Position numbers and translations under genes: made by a program. A DNA stretch of 64,000 nucleotides, from positions 3,155-67,154 of the forward strand of contig JAFWUC010000056.1 in NCBI GenBank assembly GCA_017518705.1. The letters are read 5' to 3'. Under the pieces are notes generated by a model. That model was not told the origin of the DNA and did no database searches. It saw only the letters and a program-made list of their open reading frames with translations. Below are positions 50,828 to 59,782 of this stretch, in pieces; position 1 is the stretch's first letter; the number at the start of each line of letters is the position of its first letter. The stretch is from Clostridia bacterium. GTDB lineage: Bacteria > Bacillota_A > Clostridia > Christensenellales > Aristaeellaceae.

Positions 50828-52045
50828 GTGAACAACAAACTCAAGACGTTTATCGCGCTCATGCTGGCGCTGGCGCTGCTGCCCGGCGCGCTGGCGGGCG
50901 GGTTTTTCAGCGGACTGCTCAGCGGCGGTTCCGACAAGCTGCGCTTCGTGTCCGTGAAGGACAAGGTGTTCAGCACAGACAATTCCCGCGTCATCGCCGC
51001 CACGGGCGACGGCAGGAACGTGCTGATAATGAATGCGTTCGAGCTGTACCTCTGGGACACCATGTCGGGCAAGCGCTTCCCCGTGTGGTTCAGCGGGGAG
51101 AAGGATATAGAGCAGCTGAACTTCACGGTGCAGACGGCGTACGCGCGGCGGTCCAACGTGAAGAAAGAGCAGATGGAAGCGCTTAAGCAGAAGTACGACG
51201 AGATCACGGGCGCATACTTCGGGCGCAGCGGGATAACTCGTTTTACCACCCTGGACGAAGTCAGCGAATGCTTCCCGATGATCATATCGATAGGCGCCAG
51301 GACGAAGGAGCTGGGCTCCCGCTGGGCGCTGGTGGAGGCGACATACCTGTCCGCGATGCTGCTGATCGACCTTGAGACAGGCGAGGCCCGCTTTACGGAA
51401 GACAGGTACGCGTCAATAAACGGGGACAGGCTTCTGAACTCTGACGACGGCAGCGTGACCGACCTTGTCACCGGGGAGACGTATTATCCCGAGTACAAAA
51501 GGGCGGAAACTGACTACTTTTTTGGCAATTCCAAGGCAATAAGACTGCTGGATGACGACAGCGTTCTGGTGTTGATCCCGAAATCGGAGATCAGGGAAGA
51601 CAAGACACAGGACATGCTGCTGCATCATATTTCCGTGGACGGCGGCCAGATAACAGACTTGGGCTCCTTTGATTTCATGCGCGAGCCCTCCGAACTGCTG
51701 GTGACCGGAAACGGCAGGTACGCGGCGGCGTACTATCCGCAGGTGTACTACGCAGACCAGGCGGTGATAGTCGACCTTGAGACCGGGGAAGTCATTACGC
51801 CGGAGATCGAAGATCTGCTGTTCACGGCAGCCACCGAAGACGCTTTCCTGTGCTATGACTTCAAAAACGCCGAAATGGTCAAACTGGACCCTGAGACGCT
51901 AAAGCGGAGCAAACTCGGCGTGTCAGGTCTGGGCAGGGGCAGCTATGCGTCTTACACCATGATGGGCAGTTTGGTGGGCAACGGCAGGGGACTGTACTTT
52001 TCCCAGGGCGAAATACTGCGCGGCTACTTTGAACTTGACAAATAA
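50828..52045 (+). CDS. Secreted propeller-like protein of unknown function
   Basis: A GTG start after GGGAGGTATTTGCC opens a 405-residue protein with a signal peptide (LKTFIALMLALALLPGALA). The body has repeated short beta segments with motifs such as FELYLWDTMSGKRFPV, LLIDLETGEARF, VIVDLETGEVITP and VKLDPETLKRSKL. These look like blades of a WD40 or PQQ-type propeller, but no family is certain. It follows the LCP gene by 26 bases and may share its operon. Ligand unknown. Confidence 0.65.
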   Translation: MNNKLKTFIALMLALALLPGALAGGFFSGLLSGGSDKLRFVSVKDKVFSTDNSRVIAATGDGRNVLIMNAFELYLWDTMSGKRFPVWFSGEKDIEQLNFTVQTAYARRSNVKKEQMEALKQKYDEITGAYFGRSGITRFTTLDEVSECFPMIISIGARTKELGSRWALVEATYLSAMLLIDLETGEARFTEDRYASINGDRLLNSDDGSVTDLVTGETYYPEYKRAETDYFFGNSKAIRLLDDDSVLVLIPKSEIREDKTQDMLLHHISVDGGQITDLGSFDFMREPSELLVTGNGRYAAAYYPQVYYADQAVIVDLETGEVITPEIEDLLFTAATEDAFLCYDFKNAEMVKLDPETLKRSKLGVSGLGRGSYASYTMMGSLVGNGRGLYFSQGEILRGYFELDK

Positions 52046-52063
52046 TAAAGCGGAGGAGAGCAT

Positions 52064-53560
52064 ATGAAACACGCAAGCCTTATTCTGGACAGGGACTTCG
52101 CGATCTCAAAGGTCGACGAAAGGATATACGGCTCGTTCATAGAGCACCTGGGCAGGGCGGTATATACGGGCATATACGAGCCCGGCCATCCCCGGGCAGA
52201 CGAAAACGGCTTCAGGAAGGACGTTATCGAGCTGATCAAAAAGCTGGGCATCAGCTGCGTAAGGTATCCCGGCGGCAACTTCGTGAGCGGCTTCAACTGG
52301 GAAGACTCGGTGGGAGAGAACCGCCCCGCCCGTCTGGACCTGGCCTGGAAGACCACGGAAAGCAACGCCTTCGGCCTGCGCGAGTTCGTGCGCTGGTGCG
52401 AAAAAGCGGCCACCAAGCCCATGTACGCGGTGAACCTGGGCACGAGAGGCCCCAAGGAAGCCAAGGAAGTGGTGGAGTACTGCAACCATCCCTCCGGCAC
52501 TTTCCTGAGCGACATGCGCATAAAGAACGGCGCCAATGATCCCCTGAACATCAAGCTCTGGTGCCTGGGCAACGAGATGGACGGCTCATGGCAGATGGGC
52601 GCCAAGACCGCCCAGGAGTACGCCCGCACCGCCTGCGAGGCGTCCAAGCTAATGAAGTGGGTGGATCCCTCCATAGAGACCGTGGCCTGCGGCTCCTCCC
52701 ACAGCCATATGCCCACCTTCGGGGACTGGGAGTACAAGGTGCTCAGCGAGTGCTACGACACGGTGGACTACATGAGCCTTCACCGCTACTACGGCAATCC
52801 CACCGGCGACACCAACGACTTCCTGGCCTCCACGCTGGACCTGGACGGCTTTATCAAGACTGTGGCGGGCATCTCCAGGGCGGTCAAGGGCAAGAAGCAC
52901 ACCAAGCGCACGGTGAACCTGTCCCTGGACGAGTGGAACGTGTGGTACCATTCCAACCAGGACGACCAGAAGCTGTACAAAGAGCAGCCCTGGGGCAGCG
53001 CTCTGCCGCTGCTGCAGGACGTTTACAACTTTGAGGACGCGCTGCTGGTGGGCCTGATACTGATAACCATACTCAAAAACGCGGACACCGTGAAGATCGC
53101 CTGCATGGCGCAGCTGGTGAACGTGATCGCGCCCATTATGACCCGGGCGGGCGGCGGCGCGTGGGCGCAGACCATATACTATCCGCTGATGCACGCCTCC
53201 AAGTACGGCCGGGGCACCAGCCTCATGCCGCTGATCACCAGTCCGACCTTCTCCACCAAGAGCTTTACCGACGTGCCCACCGTGGACGCGGCGGCGGTGA
53301 CGGACGACGAGGGCAACCTGACCGTGTTCGCCGTGAACCGCGACCTCGAAGAGGACGCCCTGCTGAAACTGGACCTGCGCGCGTACGACACAGCGACGTT
53401 CGCGGGGCATACGGTGCTGACCAACGGCGACCTCAAGGCGGTAAACACCGAGGACAAGCCTTTCAACGTGGCTCCCGAGGAGCTCAAGCCCGCGACGGAG
53501 GACGGCTGCGTAAGGCTGCCCAGGGCCAGCTGGAACGTGCTGAGATTCAGGACGGCCTGA
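52064..53560 (+). CDS. abfA: GH51 alpha-L-arabinofuranosidase
   Basis: The 498-residue cytosolic enzyme releases terminal arabinofuranose from arabino-oligosaccharides. The (beta/alpha)8 barrel is recognisable from IYGSFIEHLGRAVYTGIYEP and RYPGGNFVSGFNWEDSVG. The acid/base Glu171 lies in WCLGNEMDG and the nucleophile Glu290 in SLDEWNVWY. Length and motifs fit the family. It has no signal peptide, so arabino-oligosaccharides must be imported by a transporter that is not in this window. Ribosome site GGAGGAGAG. Confidence 0.95.
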   Translation: MKHASLILDRDFAISKVDERIYGSFIEHLGRAVYTGIYEPGHPRADENGFRKDVIELIKKLGISCVRYPGGNFVSGFNWEDSVGENRPARLDLAWKTTESNAFGLREFVRWCEKAATKPMYAVNLGTRGPKEAKEVVEYCNHPSGTFLSDMRIKNGANDPLNIKLWCLGNEMDGSWQMGAKTAQEYARTACEASKLMKWVDPSIETVACGSSHSHMPTFGDWEYKVLSECYDTVDYMSLHRYYGNPTGDTNDFLASTLDLDGFIKTVAGISRAVKGKKHTKRTVNLSLDEWNVWYHSNQDDQKLYKEQPWGSALPLLQDVYNFEDALLVGLILITILKNADTVKIACMAQLVNVIAPIMTRAGGGAWAQTIYYPLMHASKYGRGTSLMPLITSPTFSTKSFTDVPTVDAAAVTDDEGNLTVFAVNRDLEEDALLKLDLRAYDTATFAGHTVLTNGDLKAVNTEDKPFNVAPEELKPATEDGCVRLPRASWNVLRFRTA

Positions 53561-53608
53561 CAAAAACGGCCCTCACGGGCGTTCGGAATGTAAATTTCAG
53601 GATAAAGA

Positions 53609-53637
53609 TTGACAGACGCGGCAGATTATGATATCAT
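53609..53637 (+). promoter_or_regulatory. Promoter of the tRNA-Gly cluster
   Basis: TTGACA at 53609-53614, a 17-base spacer and TATCAT at 53632-53637, 14 bases before the first tRNA. Confidence 0.75.
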
Positions 53638-53651
53638 ATCTGTCACGTCAT

Positions 53652-53724
53652 GCGGTAGTAGCTCAGTTGGTAGAGCGCCACCTTGCCAAGGTGGAGGTCG
53701 CGAGTCCGAGTCTCGTCTACCGCT
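53652..53724 (+). tRNA. tRNA-Gly (GCC anticodon), copy 1
   Basis: The acceptor stem is GCGGTAG / CTACCGC with discriminator T. The anticodon stem CCACC / GGTGG holds loop TTGCCAA, giving anticodon GCC. Identical over its full length to the copy at 53804-53876. Confidence 0.95.
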
Positions 53725-53728
53725 CCAT

Positions 53729-53799
53729 GCGGGTGTAACTCAATGGCAGAGCGCCAGCCTTCCAAGCTGGATACGTGGGTTCGATTCCCATCACCCGCT
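53729..53799 (+). tRNA. tRNA-Gly (TCC anticodon)
   Basis: The acceptor stem is GCGGGTG / CACCCGC. The anticodon stem CCAGC / GCTGG holds loop CTTCCAA, giving anticodon TCC. The T arm has GGTTCGATTCC. It lies between the two identical GCC copies. Confidence 0.95.
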
Positions 53800-53803
53800 C
53801 TGC

Positions 53804-53876
53804 GCGGTAGTAGCTCAGTTGGTAGAGCGCCACCTTGCCAAGGTGGAGGTCGCGAGTCCGAGTCTCGTCTACCGCT
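53804..53876 (+). tRNA. tRNA-Gly (GCC anticodon), copy 2
   Basis: A base-for-base repeat of the first copy, four bases after tRNA-Gly(TCC). The three genes form one short transcript ended by the following terminator. Confidence 0.95.
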
Positions 53877-53877
53877 T

Positions 53878-53912
53878 AAAAAAACCTCCGTTTCCGGAGG
53901 TTTTTTCTTTTT
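53878..53912 (+). terminator. Terminator of the tRNA-Gly cluster
   Basis: AAAAAACCTCCG, loop TTTC, CGGAGGTTTTTT. It also lies just after the stop of the convergent MBL gene and can serve both strands. Confidence 0.85.
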
Positions 53913-53922
53913 GCGTCACCGC

Positions 53923-55035
53923 TTATTTCGCGGGCAGGACGGTCACCTTGATGTCCCTATAGCTTCCGTCGAAGGCGGTGGCCCTTATCACGCATTCGCC
54001 GGGAGCCACCGCGTAAACGGTGCCCGAGGCGGGGTCGGGATACGCGACCGCAGGATCGCTGCTTTCGTAGAACAGCGTCTCGAGCATGCGTGTCGGGTGC
54101 ATCTGCTTGGTGTAGTTTTTGTGCTTGCCTGCCTTAAGCGTGACTTTGCTTATGTTGAGTTTCCATCTGCTGTCGAGCTTATACTGGGTCTCATAGGTCA
54201 TTTCTTCGCCGTCGGTTTTGAAAATGATGGTGCCGGCGTTGGTGTAGGAGGTGATCATGACCCTTGCTCCGGCGCGGCGCGCCTTGTTTATCTGTTCGTA
54301 CTTGGGCGGGTAATCGCTGGAGGTGGAAAAGATAAAGTATTTGCATTTCAGCACGCTATACAGCGTATCGTGCAGCCCGACGTTATGGTGGGGGCTTTTA
54401 AGCACGTCGCAGCAGAGCAGTTCGCTGTCCTGCTTGACCAGGTCTTTCAGTATCATGTTGGTTGTGTCGGAGCAGAACAGAAAGCTTTTTTGAAAAAAAG
54501 TCAGCCTGAATATCAGGGAGTTGTCGTTTTCAGCGGCTTCGGTATACTTGTCGCAGCGGACTATCTTATCGGGACCCACGCAGGTGAGCACCGCGCCGCC
54601 GAGCATGAATTCGTCTCCCTTTTTGACCTTGACATAAGGAGTGGAGTTGATGATATCCCGTTCCTGCTTGGTGTGGGCATTGTCCCGCATGGCAGAGACG
54701 GCCAGGTCGTAATTGGTCAGTATGGCGCCGCTCTTGAGCTTTCCCATTATCGCGGGAGCGCCCGCCACGTGGTCCGTGTGCGCGTGGGTGCCGATGTAGT
54801 ATTTAAGCTCGGTGACTCCACGGGACTGTATGTATTCGGCGCACTTTGTGCCCCAGCTGTATGAGCCGCCGTCTATAAAGGCGACTTCCCCGCCGCATAT
54901 GATAAGGATGCCGTCATTGCGCCCGACATTCAGAAAATGCACTTCGAGGATATCGCGCTCTTCTTCTTCGGCAAAAGCCGTGCAGCTAAGCGCCAGTACC
55001 AGCGCCAGCGCGAAAAGTGATATGCGACGGAACAT
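53923..55035 (-). CDS. Secreted metallo-beta-lactamase-fold protein (ComEC-like) with Ig-like tail
   Basis: This 370-residue protein has a signal peptide (MFRRISLFALALVLALSCTAFA), with a start at 55035 after ACGGAGGGG. The MBL domain follows with LEVHFLNVGRNDGILII and FIDGGSY. The metal motif is GTHAHTDHVAGA (HxHxDH), and DVLKSPHHNVG supplies a further His. About 80 C-terminal residues (HPTRMLETLFYESSDPAVAY, then APGECVIRATAFDGS) look like a BIG2-type fold. Stand-alone ComEC-like MBL proteins are thought to act outside the cell on nucleic acids or phosphoesters; the substrate is unknown. Confidence 0.8.
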   Translation of the reverse strand: MFRRISLFALALVLALSCTAFAEEEERDILEVHFLNVGRNDGILIICGGEVAFIDGGSYSWGTKCAEYIQSRGVTELKYYIGTHAHTDHVAGAPAIMGKLKSGAILTNYDLAVSAMRDNAHTKQERDIINSTPYVKVKKGDEFMLGGAVLTCVGPDKIVRCDKYTEAAENDNSLIFRLTFFQKSFLFCSDTTNMILKDLVKQDSELLCCDVLKSPHHNVGLHDTLYSVLKCKYFIFSTSSDYPPKYEQINKARRAGARVMITSYTNAGTIIFKTDGEEMTYETQYKLDSRWKLNISKVTLKAGKHKNYTKQMHPTRMLETLFYESSDPAVAYPDPASGTVYAVAPGECVIRATAFDGSYRDIKVTVLPAK

Positions 55036-55067
55036 GTGCCCCTCCGTTTCAGGTAAAATGCCCGCCA

Positions 55068-55097
55068 ATTGTAACATATGCGGCAAAAACATGTCAA
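55068..55097 (-). promoter_or_regulatory. Promoter of the secreted MBL gene
   Basis: On the minus strand TTGACA (plus 55092-55097), an 18-base spacer and TACAAT (plus 55068-55073), about 30 bases before the start. Confidence 0.55.
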
Positions 55098-55150
55098 CCG
55101 CAGCCCCGGCGGCGCCGCGGCGGGGCGGCATCCCGCGGATCTGCGCGGGA

Positions 55151-55180
55151 TTGACTTTTTAAGGCGGAATGTTGTATAAT
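55151..55180 (+). promoter_or_regulatory. Promoter of the phosphodiester glycosidase gene
   Basis: TTGACT at 55151-55156, an 18-base spacer and TATAAT at 55175-55180. It is divergent from the MBL promoter 54 bases away. Confidence 0.6.
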
Positions 55181-55217
55181 ATAAGGCAGTTTTTGTAAAT
55201 CTGTGGAGAAAGTTTTC

Positions 55218-56315
55218 GTGAGGTCGATTGGCTCAAAACACAGGCCTTTATGGCAGGTGCTTATAGCGGATGTTTTGATCGCAGGCGCGGCGCTTTTGGT
55301 ATTTGCGTACTTTCATCACGTGCGCCCCGCAAGGCTCGCCAGCGAAGACGTGGTGATAGAGCGCCCCGTGCAGACGGCATATTCGGTTTCTCCCGTCCCC
55401 GAAGCGGACGTGACACCCGCGCCTGCCGCGACGGACGAACCGACTCCCGTGCCGGAACCGACAGCGCATCAGGAGCCGACTCCGGTGCCCACGCCGGACC
55501 CGGTAGGCGTGTTTGCCCTGCGCCACGAAGGCAAGTTTACCGACGGGGAAGTGATCACTTTCTCCGAAGACGGCGTATATACCTACAAAAGCAAATACCT
55601 GAACATCGCCGTATCCAGGCAGAGGGTGCCCGAGGATAGCAGTTCCGGTACCTGGGAAAGCACCGTGTACGTCACGGACTTTTACGTAAGGGACATCACC
55701 TGCCTGCAGGGCGTATTCGCGGGGGACAGCTTCAGCCAGGGCAATTACGAATGGCTGGCGCGCATTGCGGAAAGGACCGGCGCCGTAGCGGCTGTGAACG
55801 GGGATTTCTGCACCATGCGGAAATACGGGATAGTCGTAAGAAACGGCAAGCTTTACCGTTCCACCCATTCCTCGTTCGACGCTTGCGCCATATACTGGGA
55901 CGGCACCATGGAGACCTATTATTCCGACGACTGGAACGGCAAGGACATAGCCAAAAGGGGCGCATACCTAGCGTTTTCCTTCGGGCCCAAACTGCTGGAC
56001 AAAAGCGGACAGCCGCTTAAGAAGTTCAACCAGACCGACGCGGTTATCGGCCGGAATCCCCGCACCGCGATAGGCTATTTCGAGCCGGGACATTACTGCT
56101 TTGTGACCGTGGACGGACGCACGTCCGTTTCCAGGGGGCTGACGCTCGGCGGCCTGTCGAACTTCATGGCGAGCTTGGGCTGCAAGGCGGCATACAACCT
56201 GGACGGAGGCGAGTCCGCAAGCCTGTGGTTCATGGGGGACATCGTCTCACAGCCTTACAACGACGGACGAAAGATCTCCGACGCGCTGATACTTAAGGAC
56301 CTTGCGGAGGACTGA
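55218..56315 (+). CDS. Phosphodiester glycosidase (NAGPA domain), membrane anchored
   Basis: This 365-residue protein begins at a GTG with GGAGAAAG seven bases upstream; a GTG at 55203 is the alternative. One membrane helix (VLIADVLIAGAALLVFAYF) and a Pro/Thr/Glu-rich linker precede the NAGPA domain. That domain contains GAVAAVNGDFCTMRKYG, RTAIGYFEPGHYCFVTVDG and AAYNLDGGESASLWFMGD, the catalytic-type Asp/Gly/Glu segment. Such enzymes cleave sugar-phosphodiester links, in bacteria probably in wall polymers. A small membrane protein and metG follow. Confidence 0.88.
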   Translation: MRSIGSKHRPLWQVLIADVLIAGAALLVFAYFHHVRPARLASEDVVIERPVQTAYSVSPVPEADVTPAPAATDEPTPVPEPTAHQEPTPVPTPDPVGVFALRHEGKFTDGEVITFSEDGVYTYKSKYLNIAVSRQRVPEDSSSGTWESTVYVTDFYVRDITCLQGVFAGDSFSQGNYEWLARIAERTGAVAAVNGDFCTMRKYGIVVRNGKLYRSTHSSFDACAIYWDGTMETYYSDDWNGKDIAKRGAYLAFSFGPKLLDKSGQPLKKFNQTDAVIGRNPRTAIGYFEPGHYCFVTVDGRTSVSRGLTLGGLSNFMASLGCKAAYNLDGGESASLWFMGDIVSQPYNDGRKISDALILKDLAED

Positions 56316-56316
56316 C

Positions 56317-56562
56317 ATGAAAAAACGCAGGGCTGTCAAGCTTCTGAACACCGTTACGCTGAACGCGGCGATAGTGATATCGCTCATGTACCTGGTGTTT
56401 TTCGGTATAGACAGGGTAAACACCGCGATGGAGTTCATAAACAACGACATCACCAAATGGCTGCTGGTGATACTGGCCGTGATAACCATATACAACTCGG
56501 TGGCGCGAATGTGCCTGGACAGAAGACTTGACCGGAAAAGAAAGATCAAAGAGCACAAATAA
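56317..56562 (+). CDS. Small membrane protein, 81 residues
   Basis: It starts one base after the NAGPA stop with GCGGAGG upstream. Two hydrophobic helices (LNAAIVISLMYLVFFGI and WLLVILAVITIYNSVARM) are separated by a short polar loop, with basic ends (MKKRRAVK and RRLDRKRKIKEHK). No family is recognised. The tight spacing on both sides, to NAGPA and to metG, suggests co-transcription. Confidence 0.65.
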   Translation: MKKRRAVKLLNTVTLNAAIVISLMYLVFFGIDRVNTAMEFINNDITKWLLVILAVITIYNSVARMCLDRRLDRKRKIKEHK

Positions 56563-56573
56563 GGAGCAAAACG

Positions 56574-58523
56574 ATGGATAAGCCCAAATTCTATATAACT
56601 ACCCCCATATACTACCCGTCCGGCAATATGCACATCGGCCACACCTACACCACCGTGGCTGCCGACACCATGACCCGCTACAAGAAGCTCAGGGGCTATG
56701 AGACGTATTTCCTCACCGGCACGGACGAGCACGGCCAGAAGATAGAGCGCAAGGCCGCCGAAAAGGGCGTGACTCCCCAGCAGTACGTGGACAAGATCGT
56801 CGCCGAGACCAAAGAGCTGTGGAAGCTGATGGACATCGAGTACGACGACTTCATCCGCACCACCGACGACAGGCACATAAAGGCGGTGCAGAAGATATTC
56901 CGCCGCTTCTATGAGCAGGGCGACATATACAAAAGCGCGTACGAAGGCTATTACTGCACTCCCTGCGAAAGCTTCTGGACCCAGACCCAGCTCAAGGAAA
57001 AGGACGGCCAGAAGGTATGCCCCGACTGCGGCAGGCCCGTGGAGCTTACCAAGGAAGAAAGCTACTTCTTCCGCATGAGCAAGTACCAGGACTGGCTGAT
57101 CGACTATATCGAGACCCATCCGGACTTCATACAGCCCCCGTCCCGTGCCAACGAGATGCTCAATAACTTCCTGCGTCCCGGGCTGCAGGATCTGTGCGTG
57201 AGCCGCACCGCCTTCAAGTGGGGCGTGCCTGTGGACTTCGATCTCGGCCACGTGGTGTACGTGTGGATAGACGCCCTGTCCAACTACATAAGCGCCCTGG
57301 GCTACGGCACCGACCATGACGAGCTGTATCAGAAGTTCTGGCCGGCGGACATCCACCTGGTGGGCAAGGAGATCGTGCGTTTCCACACCATTTACTGGCC
57401 CATCATGCTCCACGCCCTGGGCCTGCCCCTGCCCAAGCAGGTGTTCGGCCACGGCTGGCTGCTGTTCGGCGGGGACAAGATGAGCAAGTCCAAGGGCAAC
57501 GTGGAATATCCCGAGCCCATAGTGCGCCGCTACGGCACGGATGCGCTCAGGTATTACCTTATGAGGGAGATGCCCTTCGGTTCCGACGGCAACTACACCA
57601 ACGAAGCCATGCTGCAGCGCATGAACTCCGACCTGTGCAACGACCTGGGCAACCTGGTGAGCCGCACGGTGGCGATGGTGGAGAAGTACTTCGGCGCACA
57701 GGTGCCCGCGCCCGGCGAGTACGACGAAAACGACAGGCATATAATCGACATGTTCGAGGCGCTGCCGGCTCTGGTGGACACGCAGATGAACGCGCTGCAG
57801 TTCTCCCTGGCGCTGGGCGAGATATGGAAGTTCATAGGCGAGCTCAACCGCTACATCGACATCACCCAGCCCTGGGTGCTGGGCAAGACCGAAGAGGGCA
57901 GGGAGCGCCTGAAGACCGTCATGTACGTGCTGTGCGAAGGCGTAAGGGCGGTGGCGGTGCATATCAGCCCCGTTATGACCCGTACGCCCGTAAGGATCTA
58001 CGAGCAGCTGGGTGTCAAAGACGACGCGCTCAAGACCTGGGAGAGCGTGCAGAAGTTCGGTGGGCTTGTGCCGGGCACTACGGTCAAGAAGGGCGACGCG
58101 CTGTTCCCCAGGGTGGATATAAAGAAAGAGATCGAAGCCATGGAGGCGGAAAAGGCCGCCCAGAAAGCCGCGAGCCAGCCCGAAGCGCCCAAGCAGGACA
58201 CCATCACCATCGACGACTTCGCCAAGGTGAAGCTGATCGCCGTAAAGGTGGAGGCCTGCGAAAAGGTGGAAGGCAGCGACAAGCTGTTAAAGTTCACCCT
58301 TAACGACGGCAGCGGCACCCGCACGGTCTTAAGCGGCATAGCCAAGTGGTATAAGCCCGAGGACACCGTGGACAAGACGCTGATACTTGTGAGCAACCTG
58401 GCGCCCCGCAAGATGAAGGGCATAATGTCGGAAGGCATGCTCCTGAGCGCCGAGGACGACAAGGGCGATCTTAAGCTCCTGACCGTGGACGGAGACACCG
58501 CCCCCGGCAGCAGAGTGGGCTGA
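56574..58523 (+). CDS. metG: Methionyl-tRNA synthetase
   Basis: This 649-residue class I enzyme carries HIGH at residues 20-23 (NMHIGHTYTT) and KMSKSKGN near 302. A zinc knuckle has YCTPCESFW and VCPDCGRPVE. A C-terminal tRNA-binding OB domain contains KVEACEKVEGSDKLLKFTL and NLAPRKMKGIMSEGML. The dimeric long form is common in Bacillota. The start is 11 bases after the small membrane gene and follows AAGGAGCAAAACG. No T-box leader is seen. Confidence 0.97.
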   Translation: MDKPKFYITTPIYYPSGNMHIGHTYTTVAADTMTRYKKLRGYETYFLTGTDEHGQKIERKAAEKGVTPQQYVDKIVAETKELWKLMDIEYDDFIRTTDDRHIKAVQKIFRRFYEQGDIYKSAYEGYYCTPCESFWTQTQLKEKDGQKVCPDCGRPVELTKEESYFFRMSKYQDWLIDYIETHPDFIQPPSRANEMLNNFLRPGLQDLCVSRTAFKWGVPVDFDLGHVVYVWIDALSNYISALGYGTDHDELYQKFWPADIHLVGKEIVRFHTIYWPIMLHALGLPLPKQVFGHGWLLFGGDKMSKSKGNVEYPEPIVRRYGTDALRYYLMREMPFGSDGNYTNEAMLQRMNSDLCNDLGNLVSRTVAMVEKYFGAQVPAPGEYDENDRHIIDMFEALPALVDTQMNALQFSLALGEIWKFIGELNRYIDITQPWVLGKTEEGRERLKTVMYVLCEGVRAVAVHISPVMTRTPVRIYEQLGVKDDALKTWESVQKFGGLVPGTTVKKGDALFPRVDIKKEIEAMEAEKAAQKAASQPEAPKQDTITIDDFAKVKLIAVKVEACEKVEGSDKLLKFTLNDGSGTRTVLSGIAKWYKPEDTVDKTLILVSNLAPRKMKGIMSEGMLLSAEDDKGDLKLLTVDGDTAPGSRVG

Positions 58524-58541
58524 TAAACGGTAAAACGATAT

Positions 58542-58570
58542 AAGCGGCGGGACGCGTCCCGCCGCTTTTT
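58542..58570. terminator. Terminator between metG and the radical SAM gene
   Basis: AAGCGGCGGGA, loop CGCG, TCCCGCCGCTTTTT, between two convergent genes. Confidence 0.8.
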
Positions 58571-58580
58571 GCGTACGTTT

Positions 58581-59582
58581 TTACCTGTGCCGGGTGAAGG
58601 TGTGAGATTCGTCGTTCATGTCGTAAACGGCGCCGCCCGTTTCGGCGATATACATCTGCTGCCATTTGAGCAGCAGGTCGCGCAGGCGGAACAGCTGCTG
58701 ATTGCCGGGGTCGCCGTAACGCTCCGCAAGGGACAGGGCGGAAGGCATTTGGGCGAGAAAGCGGTCGTCCATGTCTTCCAGTTCCTTCAGTATGCCTTCG
58801 GCGGTCATACCGCTGTAATGCGCGAAGTTGTCCGGGGTGAGCACCAGGGTGGGCACCCGCGTTTCGGGATCTGCGATCCCGCCGCCCGACAGCCACTCCG
58901 CTTCCGTGAGGTGTTTGGCGCGCACGAAGGAACTGCGGACGAATTCGGGCAGCTCCTCAAATTCCCGGCGGGTGATGCGCAGGTCTTTTAAAGCTATCCC
59001 CCTGCCTTCGCTGTGGGGCAGGAAATACATGGTGCTGCCGGTCTCGTATTTTGACAGGATGCGGCGGAGCTCCTCCATCTGAGCCAGGTTTTCCCTTATC
59101 AGCGGCACGCTCACGTTCACCCTGAGCCCCGCCCTGTTCGCCGAAGCGAGCATGCGCAGCAAAAAGCCGAAATCCCCCTGCCTGCCCGCGAACCGGTCGT
59201 GATACTTTTCGGTGCCGTAAAACGTCAGGTCTATGAGTTCCACTCCGCTGCCGCGTACGGACTCCATAAGCGCGTCCAGTTCCCTGCCGTCCCTGAAACC
59301 GAAGCCGTTCATCTGCAGGAACGAGGCGCCGGGGCAGCGATGCTCTGCGCAGAAGGCGATGTATTCCGCCAGGCGCGGAGTATCCATGCAGTAGCCGATA
59401 TAGTAAAAGGCGCTTATGTCGGGACGCGTTTTGTTCAGTTCCTTAAGCACCCTTCCGGCGAATTCCATTCCTTCCGTTTCGCCGACTCCGCTTGCTTTTC
59501 CGCAGGAGGAGAGCAGACAGTAGCGGCAGTGCGCGCGGCAGGGCACGCAGTAATTGGCTATGCCGAAAGATGTCGTTCTCAT
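58581..59582 (-). CDS. Radical SAM protein
   Basis: The 333-residue protein starts at 59582 after GGGAGGTCATCGG. The cluster motif is CRAHCRYC at residues 14-21, a CX3CX2C pattern, followed by a (beta/alpha) barrel with GASFLQMNGFGFRDGRELD and LIDLTFYGTEKYHDRFAG. There is no obvious SPASM or B12-binding domain, although the C-terminal 100 residues are of unknown fold. The substrate is not evident. Genes for ribosomally made peptides are not visible next to it. Confidence 0.8.
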   Translation of the reverse strand: MRTTSFGIANYCVPCRAHCRYCLLSSCGKASGVGETEGMEFAGRVLKELNKTRPDISAFYYIGYCMDTPRLAEYIAFCAEHRCPGASFLQMNGFGFRDGRELDALMESVRGSGVELIDLTFYGTEKYHDRFAGRQGDFGFLLRMLASANRAGLRVNVSVPLIRENLAQMEELRRILSKYETGSTMYFLPHSEGRGIALKDLRITRREFEELPEFVRSSFVRAKHLTEAEWLSGGGIADPETRVPTLVLTPDNFAHYSGMTAEGILKELEDMDDRFLAQMPSALSLAERYGDPGNQQLFRLRDLLLKWQQMYIAETGGAVYDMNDESHTFTRHR

Positions 59583-59684
59583 CCGATGACCTCCCTGGGA
59601 TCTGTTTTTCCGCATTTTTGACGCGGGAATGCCATTATACGGCATTTTATGCGGCTTTTCAAGCGGAAACTGCGGATTTTGAGT

Positions 59685-59754
59685 TTGACAAGGTGCGCTT
59701 CGGAATGATAAAATGATATATGTAAAATTATACCCGTTCCGGCACATGTGCCGG
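59685..59754 (+). promoter_or_regulatory. Promoter and leader palindrome of the BIG2/P60 gene
   Basis: TTGACA at 59685-59690, an 18-base spacer and TAAAAT at 59709-59714. A perfect 16-base palindrome, CCGGCACATGTGCCGG, lies in the leader at 59739-59754, between the promoter and the GAAGGAG ribosome site. Confidence 0.55.
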
Positions 59755-59782
59755 CATATTATCGCACCCTGAAGGAGACGCC

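Noticed and set aside
53683..53962. Protein-coding frames across the tRNA-Gly cluster
   Set aside because: They translate through three complete tRNA cloverleaves and are not plausible genes.
58581..59582. RiPP maturase with an adjacent precursor peptide
   Set aside because: The radical SAM motif is present, but no short precursor-like frame with a ribosome site is visible on either side.
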